From Apophysomyces variabilis (lineage: Eukaryota; Mucoromycota; Mucoromycetes; Mucorales; Mucoraceae): a DNA stretch of 64,000 nucleotides. How positions within the stretch are numbered: the first letter of the stretch is position 1; every line of letters begins with the position of its first letter. Positions 26,357 through 41,417 of the stretch are shown here, piece after piece. The translations under genes were made by a program, and so were the position numbers. The stretch is from contig MZZL01000409.1 in the NCBI GenBank assembly GCA_002749535.1, positions 798,962-862,961 of the forward strand, read 5' to 3'. The notes beneath the pieces were generated by a model. It had not been told where the DNA came from. It made no database searches and worked only from the letters and a program-made list of their open reading frames with translations.

Positions 26357-27583
26357 TACTGTTTATTGAACAATTTTTTACGCTACTCTAAATAAATTTT
26401 GCGTCCATGCAAGGATCAAGTTTGCGCTAAAAGGGATATAAATATGCGTCATTAGTAAGTGGATTATACGGGAAATATATTTTACTTCCCTCAACTTGGT
26501 CCTTCCGTGGACACAAAATTCACTCGAGCAGAGTAAAAGAATGTTCATGGTTAGTAAATGGAAGGATAGCTTAACATCTTTTTTACTTACCCCCGAAGGG
26601 TAATCCTACCCAAAGGTAGGGGCCGGCCCCGCACCTGTGTCGGTGGGAGCGGCGAGAGAGACACGGCTTCCATGAGTGGCCGGTTAGAGTGTAAAGCACT
26701 GCAGAGGACTTGAAGCGATGCAACACCTGGAGAGGACTTGGAAGCAAAAGATAATGAATGACACTGTGCATAAACAGACAAGATTTTCTTCTTCACTTGC
26801 CTAGTGGAGTGCAGGGAGCTTACTCACACAACCTAAGGTGGTTCGGAACAGAGGTCATGCAGGCTAAAGGATACAGAAGAGGGACATCAGTCATTCTGTA
26901 CATATAATCAATGCGTAAGTACATACCGGGAATGATTTTGGAGAACAGAGCCAAAGAATTGAAAAGGTGTTGTCCCTTCGCTTTTAAAAAGTACGTGATT
27001 ACTGAAACCAAAAATCACAGCCATGGATAAGAAAATCAATGGATGTCTTATGGATGACAACAATTCAGAGATAAGACAACAAGTGTCCCAAGAGTAAATG
27101 GACTCAGTCTGACAGAAAGTCTGGGACAGAATGGAACATCTGTAATGGAACATCTGTATAGGAAATAAACCCTCTTCGCTCATTTCTATACGTCATTGAT
27201 GCTATCATATCCGTTTCTGTCAGTTATGGCATCAGAAGCTGTCAGGGCAATCTACCCAGTGGCAGTTCTGCTCAATTGTATCGCCTTACATTGCCTTACA
27301 TTCCACTTTTATTTTCCCTGAATGTAGTTATGTCCTCCTTTTCTTCTATTATATCTTAAATTTTGTCTATTATGCAATCACAAAAGATTGGATTGCCACG
27401 GAATGAATGCTTAGTATCTTGTCATAGATAATGCAATGACACGACTGTACGCAAAGAAGGGTAGTCTGACCGCAAATATTTTCATCCAATCACGCAAAAA
27501 TCTTTTTTGGATTCCGCAAAAACTTGAATCCCAGTCCGCAAATAAAAAATAGAAACACGCAGACAAATGGGCAAAACACAGTA
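26357..27583 (+). mobile_element. Tc1/mariner-like element, copy 1 (internally deleted)
   Basis: About 1.23 kb sharing roughly 95% identity by eye with 57887-59335 in the same orientation. Both start TACTGTTTATTG and end CAAAACACAGTA or TAAAACACAGTA. The ends are consistent with TA target sites and imperfect terminal inverted repeats (CTGTTTATTG versus CTGTGTTTTG on the reverse strand). This copy keeps only the first bases of the transposase signature (GTCATAGATAATG at about 27421). It lacks the following 325 bp or so that copy 2 has. It retains a GC-rich block at 26620-26660 that copy 2 has lost. Confidence 0.75.
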
Positions 27584-30228
27584 AATGCCTTTCGTAGAAT
27601 CTATAGGACCGGTTTACTTCGTTTGTTTTATTAAATAGTTGAAGAGAACCTATATAATTGTTAACATTTCCAAGATTTTTATACGTGGACATAGGTTAAT
27701 GCATGTCGATTGACAGGAGGAGCTACTTTAACGGTTCTTTTTTTTTTCTCGTAGGGGGCGTAACACTAAGAGCCATAAATGATCCGCTACCTTTCAAATA
27801 CCGGCCCGAGAGTTCATGAGCCATAGTCATTTCCGGCACTGTGAATTATTAATGCCTCAAAAACCAGTAATGGATCAAGTAGAACTGATATTTCTGCATC
27901 ATACACAATCACACAAGCTTGCATTAGGGCGACGTTCTTCCCATCAAGGACTTGATAGGGTCCGACCAGAGCGTTGTGTGTCTCAGTTTTTCGGTAAAAC
28001 CATTGGTTTTCACGGTTATAACAATAACCGTTTGGGTCTTTTTAGTCAGCAGCATACCATTCTCCTTCCAGCAAAGTTTTGACTGTTTAATTAAGGCGAG
28101 AACCATGCTGTTGGATTCATAGAACTGAAAAAGATTTTTACACACTATAATTGAATCAAACCATGTTGTTACAGAGGATTAGCTGTGCGTTTTACAGGAT
28201 TATCCTTTTCGGGTCTGATTTAAGTAGAACGGTAGATCTTTACTATCAGTCAATATGGAGTTTCCTTGCAACTTAAACTAAGTAACGGTTGGTATGTCGG
28301 AACTTCATCTTGGCCAAATCTCGCTTGTCGGACTGTCGGAATAACAGAACATTCTTCCACAGAAACGGTTGGTAGGGTGACACAGAAAATTGAAAATCTG
28401 CACCTTCCTTCGATTGGTTTAGGTTATTCTGTAGTTTACCGTTGTCTTCATTTCACTGATTGCCAATCCGGAACACAAATTGCGGATTGCCGGTGATCTC
28501 AGGAATTAAGACCTTCTACGGTATTGTAGTTCTGGGAAGGCATCTATCTTTAGCTCCACGTGGTCGAATCAGCGGAAAGATGGAATGAGTGAGAAACGTA
28601 GAAAATCAGTAGTTAATATAGCATTGTCCCTATCGATGTACTTCCCACAGGTACACCACTTGCATTCCATTTTTTGTAGACCAAAACAAAAATAAAAGCA
28701 AACTGGGAATTTTTACCTAAGGCTGAAGGTGATATGAGCGATTCTAAAGGAATGTCATAGGGTTGTAGTACAAAAGAAGTCAATGCTAGTCCATTCGGGC
28801 AATACCGATTTATTATCTTACGCAGCCCATTTTGATGTGTGAGATAGTATGTTTACTCCCACGCTTCGGAAACTGAAAATACCGTTGTATGTAACAGAGA
28901 GGTCCAACGAAGAAACCAGGGAAAAGAAGCTCCGTCAATTAGAAACCTTTTTTTTGTGTTCATTTCACTCTATGAGTAGTGCGTTCGGTATAAATAACTG
29001 ACATGATCCAACCATGTCAAAAAGGAAAATGAATGATCAGCCGCCAAAAAGAACAAAAGAGTATATTGCAACGCATCGGTACAATTATTCAGGGACAGAT
29101 TCATGCAATTATTTTCATTGGGACGGAAAATAAACTTTCGTAAGGTGGGAAAAAGGAACTCGTTTCTCAAAGGAGAAGGGAGTTTCTATGGTGAATTGGG
29201 ATCTCTTTTCAAGTTGGCCTCTACACTTTGACTGGAATTTACACTATGTGTATTTATTGGAAGATGGAGTACACCGAAAGGTCACAGGGTGTTAATTAAG
29301 TTCGATGCCTGGAGAAAGCGTGGCGACCAAAATTAAGATCCCGCCAAGAAAAGCATGTGGTCTCCCATTAAATGCTGTTCATCGCGCCATGCGTTGAGAA
29401 AGAAAACAAAAAGCCAACTTAAAAGGCTACAACTTTGTTCTCTCTCTTTTTTTCATCGAAAGGTTAGTTATGACCTTGTTAAGTCAAATTTCTACCAAAT
29501 ACGGGTCAGAAACGATGGAAGGAAATTGTTTAATAGATTTTAGTTAGTGGAGCAGAGATTAGCACTACGCAACACAGACGAGATGCGGGGACCAAGGCGA
29601 CAAAAGATTACCCAACATCGGCCTTATTAGCGGAGTGTCTCCTGAGAGACTGAGAGACAGACAGGAAATTTTTTTTTCGATCGACAATCACAGCTGAAGT
29701 GGTAATTGAGTCCATTCTCTTCTTTTTATACGGAACATCTCCGTCCTACCATCTCAAGGTATCGGGTCCTTTGTTCGAGCGGGACAAAGGAGTAGCTAAT
29801 GGCTAATTCCGGACACGTGTTTTTACCTTTATGTTTCTTCGATAAGCATGTCAAGAGATTGAACATGTGAAAGCAGGGGGGACTACGTATAAAGTACGAG
29901 AGAAGGATTGTGTGGGAAAGGACGGTTTACTCCTTATTGCAATATCGGGAGGAACAGAGGGTGCCATGTGGCGAAAAAACGAGCAACACGTGCTTCGATT
30001 CTCAGCGGAGATGGAAAATTCGCAGGTTGTTTTTTTTTCTTCCTCTCTCCGTTTGTTCTCCTCCCCTTCCCCCCTCTCTCTCTCTTTCTCTCTTCTCTTC
30101 TTTCTTCTCTCTCTGTTTCTTCTTTTTCTCTTACCAGCTCTATCTCTTTTACCAGTATCCTCTATCTATCTTCTTCTTTTCCCTATTGAAACCACAAAAA
30201 AGAAAAACTACTTACTAATAATAATACG
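27584..30228. other. 2.6-kb gene-poor region and bHLH promoter
   Basis: I see no supported gene. Short open frames (60-90 codons) have no family features. From 30020 to 30190 there is a long pyrimidine tract (repeated CT, with runs of T and C), probably the leader of the bHLH gene. Confidence 0.45.
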
Positions 30229-31176
30229 ATGATCCTTGCCAACCATTATTCTACGCCACCCCTCGAAAATGATACCGAAAAAACTGCGTCCATGGACCAA
30301 AGACCAGACCGAAGACCCTCTTTGGATCCAAACTCACGTACACTCTATCCCCTCTCTTCTTTCCGCCACCATCCTTATCTCGACCGCACACCTAGTCCTT
30401 CAAACTCTAGAAGAGGATCAATGACCGATCCTGCTCTGCACGCTACCTGCCGACCGTCACCGTCTCCCTTGTCGGGAAACTCACCACCCTCATCACCTTC
30501 TCATCGTGCTAACGCCATTCGTCCATCCCACATGGATCTTCGCTCTGATCTAACCAGTCGTTTCCTACCTCCCTCTTCTGCCCCTTCAACCAACACACCG
30601 TCTCCATGGCGACGTGATTCTCTTCCATCCATTTCACATATTACTGGCAATGACTTCTCTTATAATAACCCCATGATTCACCCTTCTAACCCGGCCATGC
30701 TGGATGACCCTATTGCACGACGCCATTCTATAGCCGTATCAGCTCAAGAACCATCTTCCGGGAACTCATCGCCTGGTACACAACAAGAAGCCAACCACGA
30801 AGATACCTCGACCGCCGAACGTCCCAGAAGAGGAAGTCAAATGTACTCCCGGTCACCAGAGTTACGTGTCAGTCATAAACTTGCCGAACGTAAACGACGC
30901 AAGGAAATGAAGGATCTATTTGACGAACTTCGCGACTTATTACCACTCGACAAAGGACTGAAAACAAGCAAATGGGAAATTCTGAGTAAAAGTAAGTCGC
31001 TTTTTTTTGTTTACTTTTCTGCCTTGATAAGGGCGATCTTTACTAAATTGGAACACTTACCTTTTTTTTTTCTTTTAGCTCTTGATTACATTACCACTTT
31101 GCGAGAAAGAGAGGCCGGTTGGGCACGAGAAAAAGCTGAATTACGAAGAGAATTGGCTATCCTTAAGACCGCTTAG
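30229..31176 (+). CDS. bHLH transcription factor
   Basis: Nuclear DNA-binding regulator of 286 residues. Exons are 30229-30991 and 31079-31176; the 87-bp intron splits helix 2. The first 215 residues are Ser/Pro-rich and disordered with repeated SP and RRGS/RRHS-type sites, possible phosphorylation targets. The basic region and helix 1 read [20 protein letters not shown], then a short loop ([11 protein letters not shown]) and helix 2 ([17 protein letters not shown]). The His-x-x-Glu-Arg-x-Arg pattern (HKLAERKR) indicates E-box binding. A short heptad-like extension ([20 protein letters not shown]) follows, which may extend dimerisation. An in-frame ATG also occurs at 30292; I chose the first ATG after the CT-rich leader. 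Confidence 0.9.
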   Translation: MILANHYSTPPLENDTEKTASMDQRPDRRPSLDPNSRTLYPLSSFRHHPYLDRTPSPSNSRRGSMTDPALHATCRPSPSPLSGNSPPSSPSHRANAIRPSHMDLRSDLTSRFLPPSSAPSTNTPSPWRRDSLPSISHITGNDFSYNNPMIHPSNPAMLDDPIARRHSIAVSAQEPSSGNSSPGTQQEANHEDTSTAERPRRGSQMYSRSPELRVSHKLAERKRRKEMKDLFDELRDLLPLDKGLKTSKWEILSKSKSLFFVYFSALIRAIFTKLEHLPFFFLLALDYITTLREREAGWAREKAELRRELAILKTA

Positions 31177-34034
31177 CGTAAATAATAGTTGTAGCTGTTG
31201 TAGTTAGTAATTTTTATATATATAAAAAAGTATGAGCATTTTCGTATGTGGAAATGCTTCTCAGTCTAGTCATTTCCCCATTTTCTGGAAATTCTGGTCA
31301 GTTTGCATGGTGCTTGTTGACTGTTGCGCATGCATCGCCACCCAACCCCAAACCATGGCTGTAACACAGGCATCAAAAAGACGGACTCATAAATTAAGAC
31401 GAATTGCTCTTGGCCACTGGGTAAGTAGATCAATCCCAAGTTTTCACATTAATTTTCTTTCGCATACCCGTTTGCTTTTAACTTCTTCGGCAAGGCATTG
31501 TGGCAAGAGCAAATTTTTTTCTTACTCAAGTTTCCTGCAGGGTCATTCAGTGCTGCAATGCTTGGGACGGCCGTGGCAGAACATACAAGCAAGCTTTGTG
31601 TAACTTCGCTTGTTGGTATTCTGCACAGCTAGAATTTACTAAATATAGAAGCTAAAGCTGCTAGAAATACAATGTCCTTGAACAGAATGACATACATTGA
31701 ATGGCCTTGCAGAAAGAGGGAGGGACTAACGCAAAGGAAAAAAGAAAACAATAGAGCGTATTGACGTTACATCATAGGGAACCCTGCAATTTCAAATTCC
31801 GCAAATAAACTGAGAGATAGTTAACAAAACTGCTGACATACCCAGATATACCCCTCTTACTTCTTTCTATTCCCCGCAACGAGCTCTTTTTATTGCCCTT
31901 TTGTTCTCTTTTACAAGTTGCGGTGCATATATTATAACTACTTTTGCTGCCTCTATATCTCCTGGGTCAATTTTTAGGTTCTGGTTAAGTGTCCATATTC
32001 CGCATTTGGACACATGCAGTACCTATTCGTCTGCGCACCATGTAGGACGAATTCATAACGGCTATTTTCCAGACCACTCGCGATTTGTGACACTAGTAAC
32101 CTCAGGTGCAGTTTGGTGTAATCGGAGCCACTTGCAACTTCATCAGGATGCGACGTTGAACCTAGCGCGAGAAATTTCTACTACCATGTGGATACCACGT
32201 AGTTCCAGCTATCACTCGAGTAAATACTGTTGTTATCATTCCTTCCTCTCACCTTCCGTTAGCCATCTTTAATAGATTTGCTAGGATATACACAAGCTGA
32301 AGCGACTTTGCCGCTAGCTAATCCAAGTTCAAAGAATTACTCATCCTGGCAATAAGTCAAACCTGTTCGAAAGGAAATAGCCATCGTATGTAGGTTGTAT
32401 CCCAACGTATTTTTCATAAGTGCAATTATATGGTAAACTTTTATTCCTGAGGAGTATCAAAATATTAGCGTCTCTAAAGCATTGATTGACTAAAGAATGG
32501 CGTTTTAATCTACACATATTATCTCCATAGCGCTTAAAGTTATACCGGATACAGAGTGAAGTAAATATTAGACTCCAGCAAATTATTCAAGCATCATTAC
32601 TGTAAACAATGAACGAGGAAATAGAAAGGTTAAACCCCATTGGAAAAAAGAAATGAAAGCTTATTGTTTTGTTCAGATTATGGTTATAAACGATTTATTA
32701 CCCCTCTGGAGAAGTAGAGGGAAACATAGGTAACTTGGTGTGCAATTTGCGCCAATTGTAAGATACTTTTGCGCTGACGGGCAATAAAATTTGGGGCTGA
32801 TATAATGCCGCAGAGGTGTGCTTGAAGTTCAAACAAAAAAAAAGGAGCACGCTTTTACTGCACATAGTCCAAATCTTGCTAAGATCCAAGATAAGGATAA
32901 CAATAGTGAAGCATGTTTTTGCTACTTTACGAGGATAGTCATTCAAAAAACGAAAAATGGTATAGAACGAGAATAATCGATGGACCTATCCATGTTACTG
33001 TATTCTCGCGATAACGTTTGTCATTGCATGCTCTCTTTTAGTCAACTGCAGCAAGTATCCGTCTCTTAAAGCAAGGCAACATATGCTTCCGGATATTCAA
33101 GACAACCTGAAGCATCGGGTGATCTCGAACAGATGGAATCCAACAAAGCGGTAAGACAACAAACCAGACAAACTGATATAATGATTACTAAGTTTGATTC
33201 TTCTAAAGTCTAAAGACGCAGACAAGCAAAATATTCTCTATCAGGTGGGTGAGTGGGCTTCTTGTGTCAGATGCAACATTTCCGGACGTTTCCTTTTTGG
33301 GCCCACGCCCATCATGGATTTGGTACGGCGTGGGCGCCACAGCCAACTGCTGGGATACCATTCAGGTGCAAGTAGAAAGACTTCCGGTATATCCTTCCAT
33401 TTACTAACCATGAATTTTGTTTTACGCTATTCGAATGAATTTTGTGTCCACTAGAGAAAATCAAGTTCATGTAGGTAAAATGTATTGCCTGCATAACTCA
33501 TTCACTGATGAAGCATATTTTCTTATTGTTTAACGCAAAGCTGATCCTTCAATGGACGCATAATTTATTATAGAGTAGAGCAAAATATGATAACAATAAA
33601 CAGGACATTTTACCAGAACCCAGTCTGGCTTTAATTTGAGGAGACCGAAAGCCCAAGCTGGGGATTCTTTTAAAATTCATATTCAGCCAAAGTCAAGCTT
33701 TCCTATTCGCTCATATGAAATACTTCTCAGACGATTGTGTAAAAAGAAAGCCTTTCTTTAATTTTTTTTGTTCTCGCGGCTCTTCAAAAATAAAGCGGCA
33801 CCTTCTTCGTCTAGGTTTGGCAAACTTTAAAAAGGCAGAGCATATATATCATAAAGAGGTTGGTTTGTACACTTAATGCTCAATGGAGACGAAATGGCAT
33901 TCAATGCTGGTGTGTTAAAGTAGATTACCAACGGAATAACCTTCACTTCAACTTTCTGTACGACACCTGATACTCAGACAGTAAAAAAAAGGCTCTCTAA
34001 CTGCCACTATCCCGATTAAGAACAATCTGGCTAC
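31177..34034. other. 2.9-kb gene-poor region
   Basis: Open frames at 31232-31603 and 31901-32272 (+) and 33194-33454 (+) lack recognisable motifs. The frame at 31367 could be joined to 31541 through a GTAAGT/CTGCAG intron to give a very short basic peptide, but I cannot support it. Otherwise I see only AT-rich spacer. Confidence 0.4.
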
Positions 34035-37000
34035 ATGCAGGACTGGAACACTTATGAAAGCCAGAAGTTCTTTATGAACCCGAATACTCATCAAAATAAT
34101 ATCAATCTTGAATGGAAGCGTGATAGAACAGGCTATGTCAACGAAGCTAGAATGGACAATCCACTACCAACAACAAGTGACGATCTACAGGATGATTTTG
34201 ACCAAGAAATCGATCGCCTGCTACGTGAAAGCATGACCGAGTATCAACAGAGTAAGCTGGAAAGTTATGCGATTGGATGCAAACCTACGTAAACAAACTG
34301 TATAGGTTATCCCTCGGCGGTATCCTTGTCTTTAGAACAAGTAGATCAGTTACTTTATGAAAACATGGATGAGCTAGGACAAGGTAAAATAAACAAAACA
34401 AGAAGAAAGAAAGAAGGAACGACGATTTTTCAGATTAAAAGTACATTATTCATTTCATTATTTTGCAGACTACACTTCATTGTCATTAGCGAACCAAGAG
34501 CAAGCTCTGGAGGCCTTGTTGTTGGATGAACCAAGCTTTTCGGATGAGTCGAGTTATTCTTCAGATCAGCATAAGCATAATCCTCCGATTGAAGCAGGGC
34601 GAAACTTGTTTCCAGAAGAGGCACTATCGACCAGGCACGAGGACAACAATAGCGGAAAGGAGATCAGCACTTTGAAACCTCGATTGCATCTCCACATTCC
34701 AAAACAGCGAAACCAGCACCAAGGTAACACAACGGTCGCACCGGATGCCGCACAGATCAATTTGGCCCTGTATGAGACCTCAACGAAACCCAGAGTGGAT
34801 ATTAGAAACCTACGACGTCTAACGTTAGCGATATTCCGTACGCTCCATATACCAGTAGAACCTGACGATATACCAACACTCGATCTTCATAATCCGTCAT
34901 CGACCGATGTCCATCAGTCATTACCTCCTGCTATGCTGTTACTGATGACATCAATGATCCTCGGTACCTCGGGGGACAAACCCGTAGCTGACACTTTTGG
35001 CTCACAAATTTCCAATGGTGATCTGGTAGCTTTGCAGCGGATCATTACAGCCACGATGAATGAAAGGAATACTATTATGCAACCTGCAGCAACACGTACA
35101 GAGGACCTATTGACATTGCAACGTCTTAATCTAAGCAGGAATAACAATTCTTTCGCCTGCGCAAAGTATCGAGATGGTGTTTATGACTTATCTAATGTCC
35201 AGTTCAATCCACCCGCTGCGCTCACACCGTTGTTCCTTCGCTTATATCGTTTCGTACTCGATACTCTATTCTCGACGGTGGATTGCTGGCCGTTCTTTGG
35301 CCCTGCTCCTTCATCAGACTCCACGTACTGTGAACAAACGTCTTCTCACATGTATTTATCCGCCGTTGAAAAAAAAGTTTGGCGAGGAAAATACACAAAC
35401 TTTGCACAGTTTGAGCAAGACATACAACTAGTTTGGAGCAGTGCACTGGACTGCAGTCGCGACATGAATTCCTGTATGAAAGATGGAGAAAGATTAAAAG
35501 AGCTGTTTTATGCGACAGTGCGTCTTTTAAAAGAGCCAATTAGGTACTGTTCAGGATTTTTCTTTAAGAAGGGAACGGAAGAACCGCGATAGGCTCACAC
35601 ATGAGTATGTCTAGATACCAAGACTGGTACGCAATTGAAAAGTATACATTCGATCCAACGCAACGGCTTGCGGAAGAGTTGGATCCTACTGATATCTCAC
35701 CAGATGAGTTGTTCATTAATAACAGGCAGGGCATTCAATAACTAGTAGAAACAGAGCGCTCATCTTGTTTGTTTCTGTCATAGAGTGGTATACGTCGTCC
35801 CGTCAATAATCATGGGAGAGCAGAAGCTACCCCGCGGACACGACTATGTACACGACGAATTACCCATTGCGCAGTTAAACAGGCCCTTCTTCGAGGCAGT
35901 TGAAAAGATGAGGGGGAATCCCTCAAACTATTTTGATCCAATACCCCGTCTCTACATTGCTAACAATGCAAGTGCCAGAGGATCACCGGGTGCATTATAC
36001 GCCATTCTGTACAACACGCGGGTGACTCATAACGGAGAAGACCGCTTTCTCGTCGATACCGATGTCGTGTTAGCTGTCCAAATTCATGCTATTCATGACA
36101 TGAAATTCCTAGATGAGCGTTTCAGGCATTCTTTATTAGGCGGCTGGGCATACTTGAGACCATTGCGAATCATGGAGTGCATAGCCTTCTGCGTCGATGA
36201 ATCCATAAAGTGCGAGTGCCTTGATGTCCATTTCGCGCCGTTTCGAATATCCTATCCTGGCGAAAAGGAGGACAGGAATTTGAATGACAGAGACAAGTAT
36301 TTGAGGAAGATGATTCAGACCATTTTCTATATACCCAACATACACGATGAAGCGGAGCCGTCTGTTGCAGCGACAGAGCCTAAAGTGGAAGCCAAAAAGC
36401 CTACATATCTCCAGGTTGCTAGAGATACCCAGTATGAAAACGAGGACATTCAATGTATAGAACAGGAAACAAAGCCTGCAGTTACGATTCAGTTTGGCAT
36501 AAATTGCGTGAAGATCATCGAAGGAGCAAAAAGGACGCCAGAAATCATGCACACAGTGTGGCAAAAATTACTGAACAGTAAGTCTCACATGGATGATTCC
36601 TGGATTTCCAGCCCTCTCATGAGGTTTGCAGGATGTTATTCGAAAGGCATTGGCGTGCATAACATATCAGAAAGATACAAGGATATCAACTGGGAAATCT
36701 CGCATTCGGACGGATTTTTCAAGCAAGTGTACTTTGCTGGAAGCGTAGTAGTCCAGACATTTAGGAACATGACATTGTACCAGCGTGTCACAGAAATTGC
36801 TTGTTTGATGTAAGCCGACGAAACAAATAGGGAAAACACTGATTCAAAGCGGCAAACAACCATAGGAAGCTAAGGAATTTGCCCCAGATGGCTCAAATAA
36901 AAGAAGTACTGTACAATGACGAGGGTGATATAGTTGGATTATCTATGGACAGGTATGGAATGCATTGCATATGGCCCGTAAAAATCTGATTCGTGGTAGG

Positions 37001-37951
37001 TATCATGTAACCCTCAAGGATTATGGTCATCTGCACTCGCATCATCGTCTTACCGCTTATCAGAAATATGATATTATTCATCAGATGTTAATGTGTCTTA
37101 AAACACTACATGAAGCGGGAATTGCTCATCGGGATCTATCAGAGGTTAATTTTATGATCAACACCATTGACGGCGAGCTGGAAGACCAAAGTTCAAAAAC
37201 ATGCTTGTACTTGATTGATTTTGGCAAAAGTGTGTTTTGTAATGCCCTGGATATGCGGGAATGGTTTGTAGAGATAGCAGAGAGTAAAGAGCGAGCCGAT
37301 CATGATGAAGAAGATAATCTATCACCAAAATCTGCTGAAGAATTGCAGCTATGGTGCGCGAATTTGCCCTGGATCAAGGGAAAACCTGACCATGGATACA
37401 GAATGTACAGGTCGATCCAGACATTGCCCAAAACAAGGACGGATACGCAAACGTTACCATGGCTCATCCACCCACAGGCTGAAGATATGTATTCAGCCAC
37501 TGTCATGATATGGAAAATCTTTACAGAAACTGAGCCGTGGCGTGGCATACTTGATTCAGATATACAAGGTTTACGTTACGTTGCTGAAGATGACTACCGT
37601 ATCCAGAAAGCCATTGAACACGAAGTGCAAGGGGAGCTTAGTCGGCAGCTCCTTTTAAAGTGCCTCAGAACGCAACCACAGGACAGGGAAACCGCGGCCA
37701 ACGTGCTGGAATGGATCACACGAGAAGACATTCGGAACGGTCTGATCACAGAATGGAAGATATATTCTGCAGAGACTCGCGCTAGCCGCAGAGCGAAATC
37801 GCTTCATGGACGTGAGGACGAATTGAAAGAAAAGCCAAAGAAGCGTCGTAAACCAGTGCAACAACAGCCATCGACATCAAGTAACCGGAAAACGCAAGTC
37901 TCTGGATTGGGGAAAAGTCGCAACCAGCAGAGACCCAAATACTTCGAGTGA
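34035..37951 (+). CDS. Bromodomain-like / protein-kinase-like fusion protein (frameshifted as read)
   Basis: Large protein of about 1,184 residues if one base is disregarded. Exons: 34035-34251, 34306-34383, 34469-35543, 35606-35725 (end tentative), 35784-36809, 36866-36953, 37000-37951. Exon 3 ends in a bromodomain-like segment: LYRFVLDTLFSTVDCWPFFG, then SHMYLSAVEKKVWRGKYTNF and FEQDIQLVW. The usual Tyr-Asn is replaced by a Cys-Ser-Arg-Asp context. Exons 5-7 encode a kinase-like domain: VYFAGSVVVQTFR, DIVGLSMDRYHVTLKDYGH, HRDLSEVNFMIN (catalytic loop) and LIDFGKS (DFG). The beta3 Lys position appears to be Gln. The C-terminus is basic (KEKPKKRRKP). In exon 6 the A run at 36899-36903 shifts the frame by one; with four A's the exon reads through. 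The intron 35726-35783 would be GC-AG (GCAGGG). Confidence 0.72.
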
Positions 37952-38548
37952 GGCAACATAGCTCATTTCCCCACTTTTTCGTCCCAGCTTGCCTTATTCT
38001 GTTTCTATTCCTTTTTCATTAACCGAACATGATAATACGTTGACCGTAATGTCAGTTACCAGAGTCATAATTTGTACATAGTAAAAGTCGACAAAAGGAA
38101 ATAAATACACAAATAAAGCGGCATATAGTGCATATCATGGCATAACAATGGTTCTTCCTTATCGAATGAGACAAGTTATGTAGGGTTATGTATAGATGTA
38201 CGTTTATCAGTGCGCCTGAAGGGTGCAGCTTATGCAAAATGAACCGTGAATACCCTTAGTGGCAAAGCTTACCCCTTTCTTTTGTGGAACTGGCGTAATT
38301 GCCCGAGAAGAACAAAGATGGACATATAACTTACTCATTCGACGAACAGTTATGCTTGTGACGAATCCGGTATCATTTTTGCAACCCTTCAACAATGCCC
38401 ATCTTTGTTGACAAAAGGATTAAGTGCATTTTATATGGATAGCGTATAGGACAAAAGCAATCACATATATAATCAAGACAAACTGCTATCAAAGAATATT
38501 CGATCTGTAGATTATGTCTCGGTGGACTTGCGCCCTGCAGTTTTGAGA
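37952..38548. other. Intergenic region between convergent kinase genes
   Basis: The 3' flanks of the fusion kinase (+) and the Yak1-type kinase (-). I see no gene or repeat. Confidence 0.5.
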
Positions 38549-41092
<2,544 letters not shown>

Positions 41093-41417
41093 GGGTTGCA
41101 AAAGAGGAAGAAGATAGCATACATGCATTTAAGAAAGAAAAATTCTCATCAACGCATGCTTAGTTGATTGGCGCCATATGACCTAAGCCCAACCGGGCTG
41201 CTTCCCTGTTGATCGCCATTTCTTCATATACCAAAAACTTTACTTGTGTTTGGCTTCAGAACTTTGCTTTTGTCTCACCGTGTAACTTGTTTGGGAATAA
41301 GACGGCGTTGAAGCTCGTTCTGAACTAAATCAACCTGCATTATTTCTCAGTCTATCTTTCTCTTTGTGTAAACCCGCGTGTTTTCATTCCTGATGCATAA
41401 AGTACAAAGTGTAAAGA
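41093..41417. other. Spacer between Yak1-type kinase and alpha-SNAP genes
   Basis: Promoter side of the kinase and 3' side of the alpha-SNAP gene. No gene is seen. Confidence 0.5.

Noticed and set aside
24540..26400. Possible tRNA or other RNA genes in spacers
   Set aside because: I looked for paired A and B box sequences in the spacers and found no cloverleaf-compatible stretch; a covariance-model search would be needed to exclude them.
30061..30228. Ser/Phe/Leu-rich frames upstream of the bHLH start
   Set aside because: They come from the CT-rich leader and have no protein character.
31901..32272. 123-codon frame in the gene-poor region
   Set aside because: His/Ser-rich with no ordered pattern, no signal peptide of good quality, no homologous motif.
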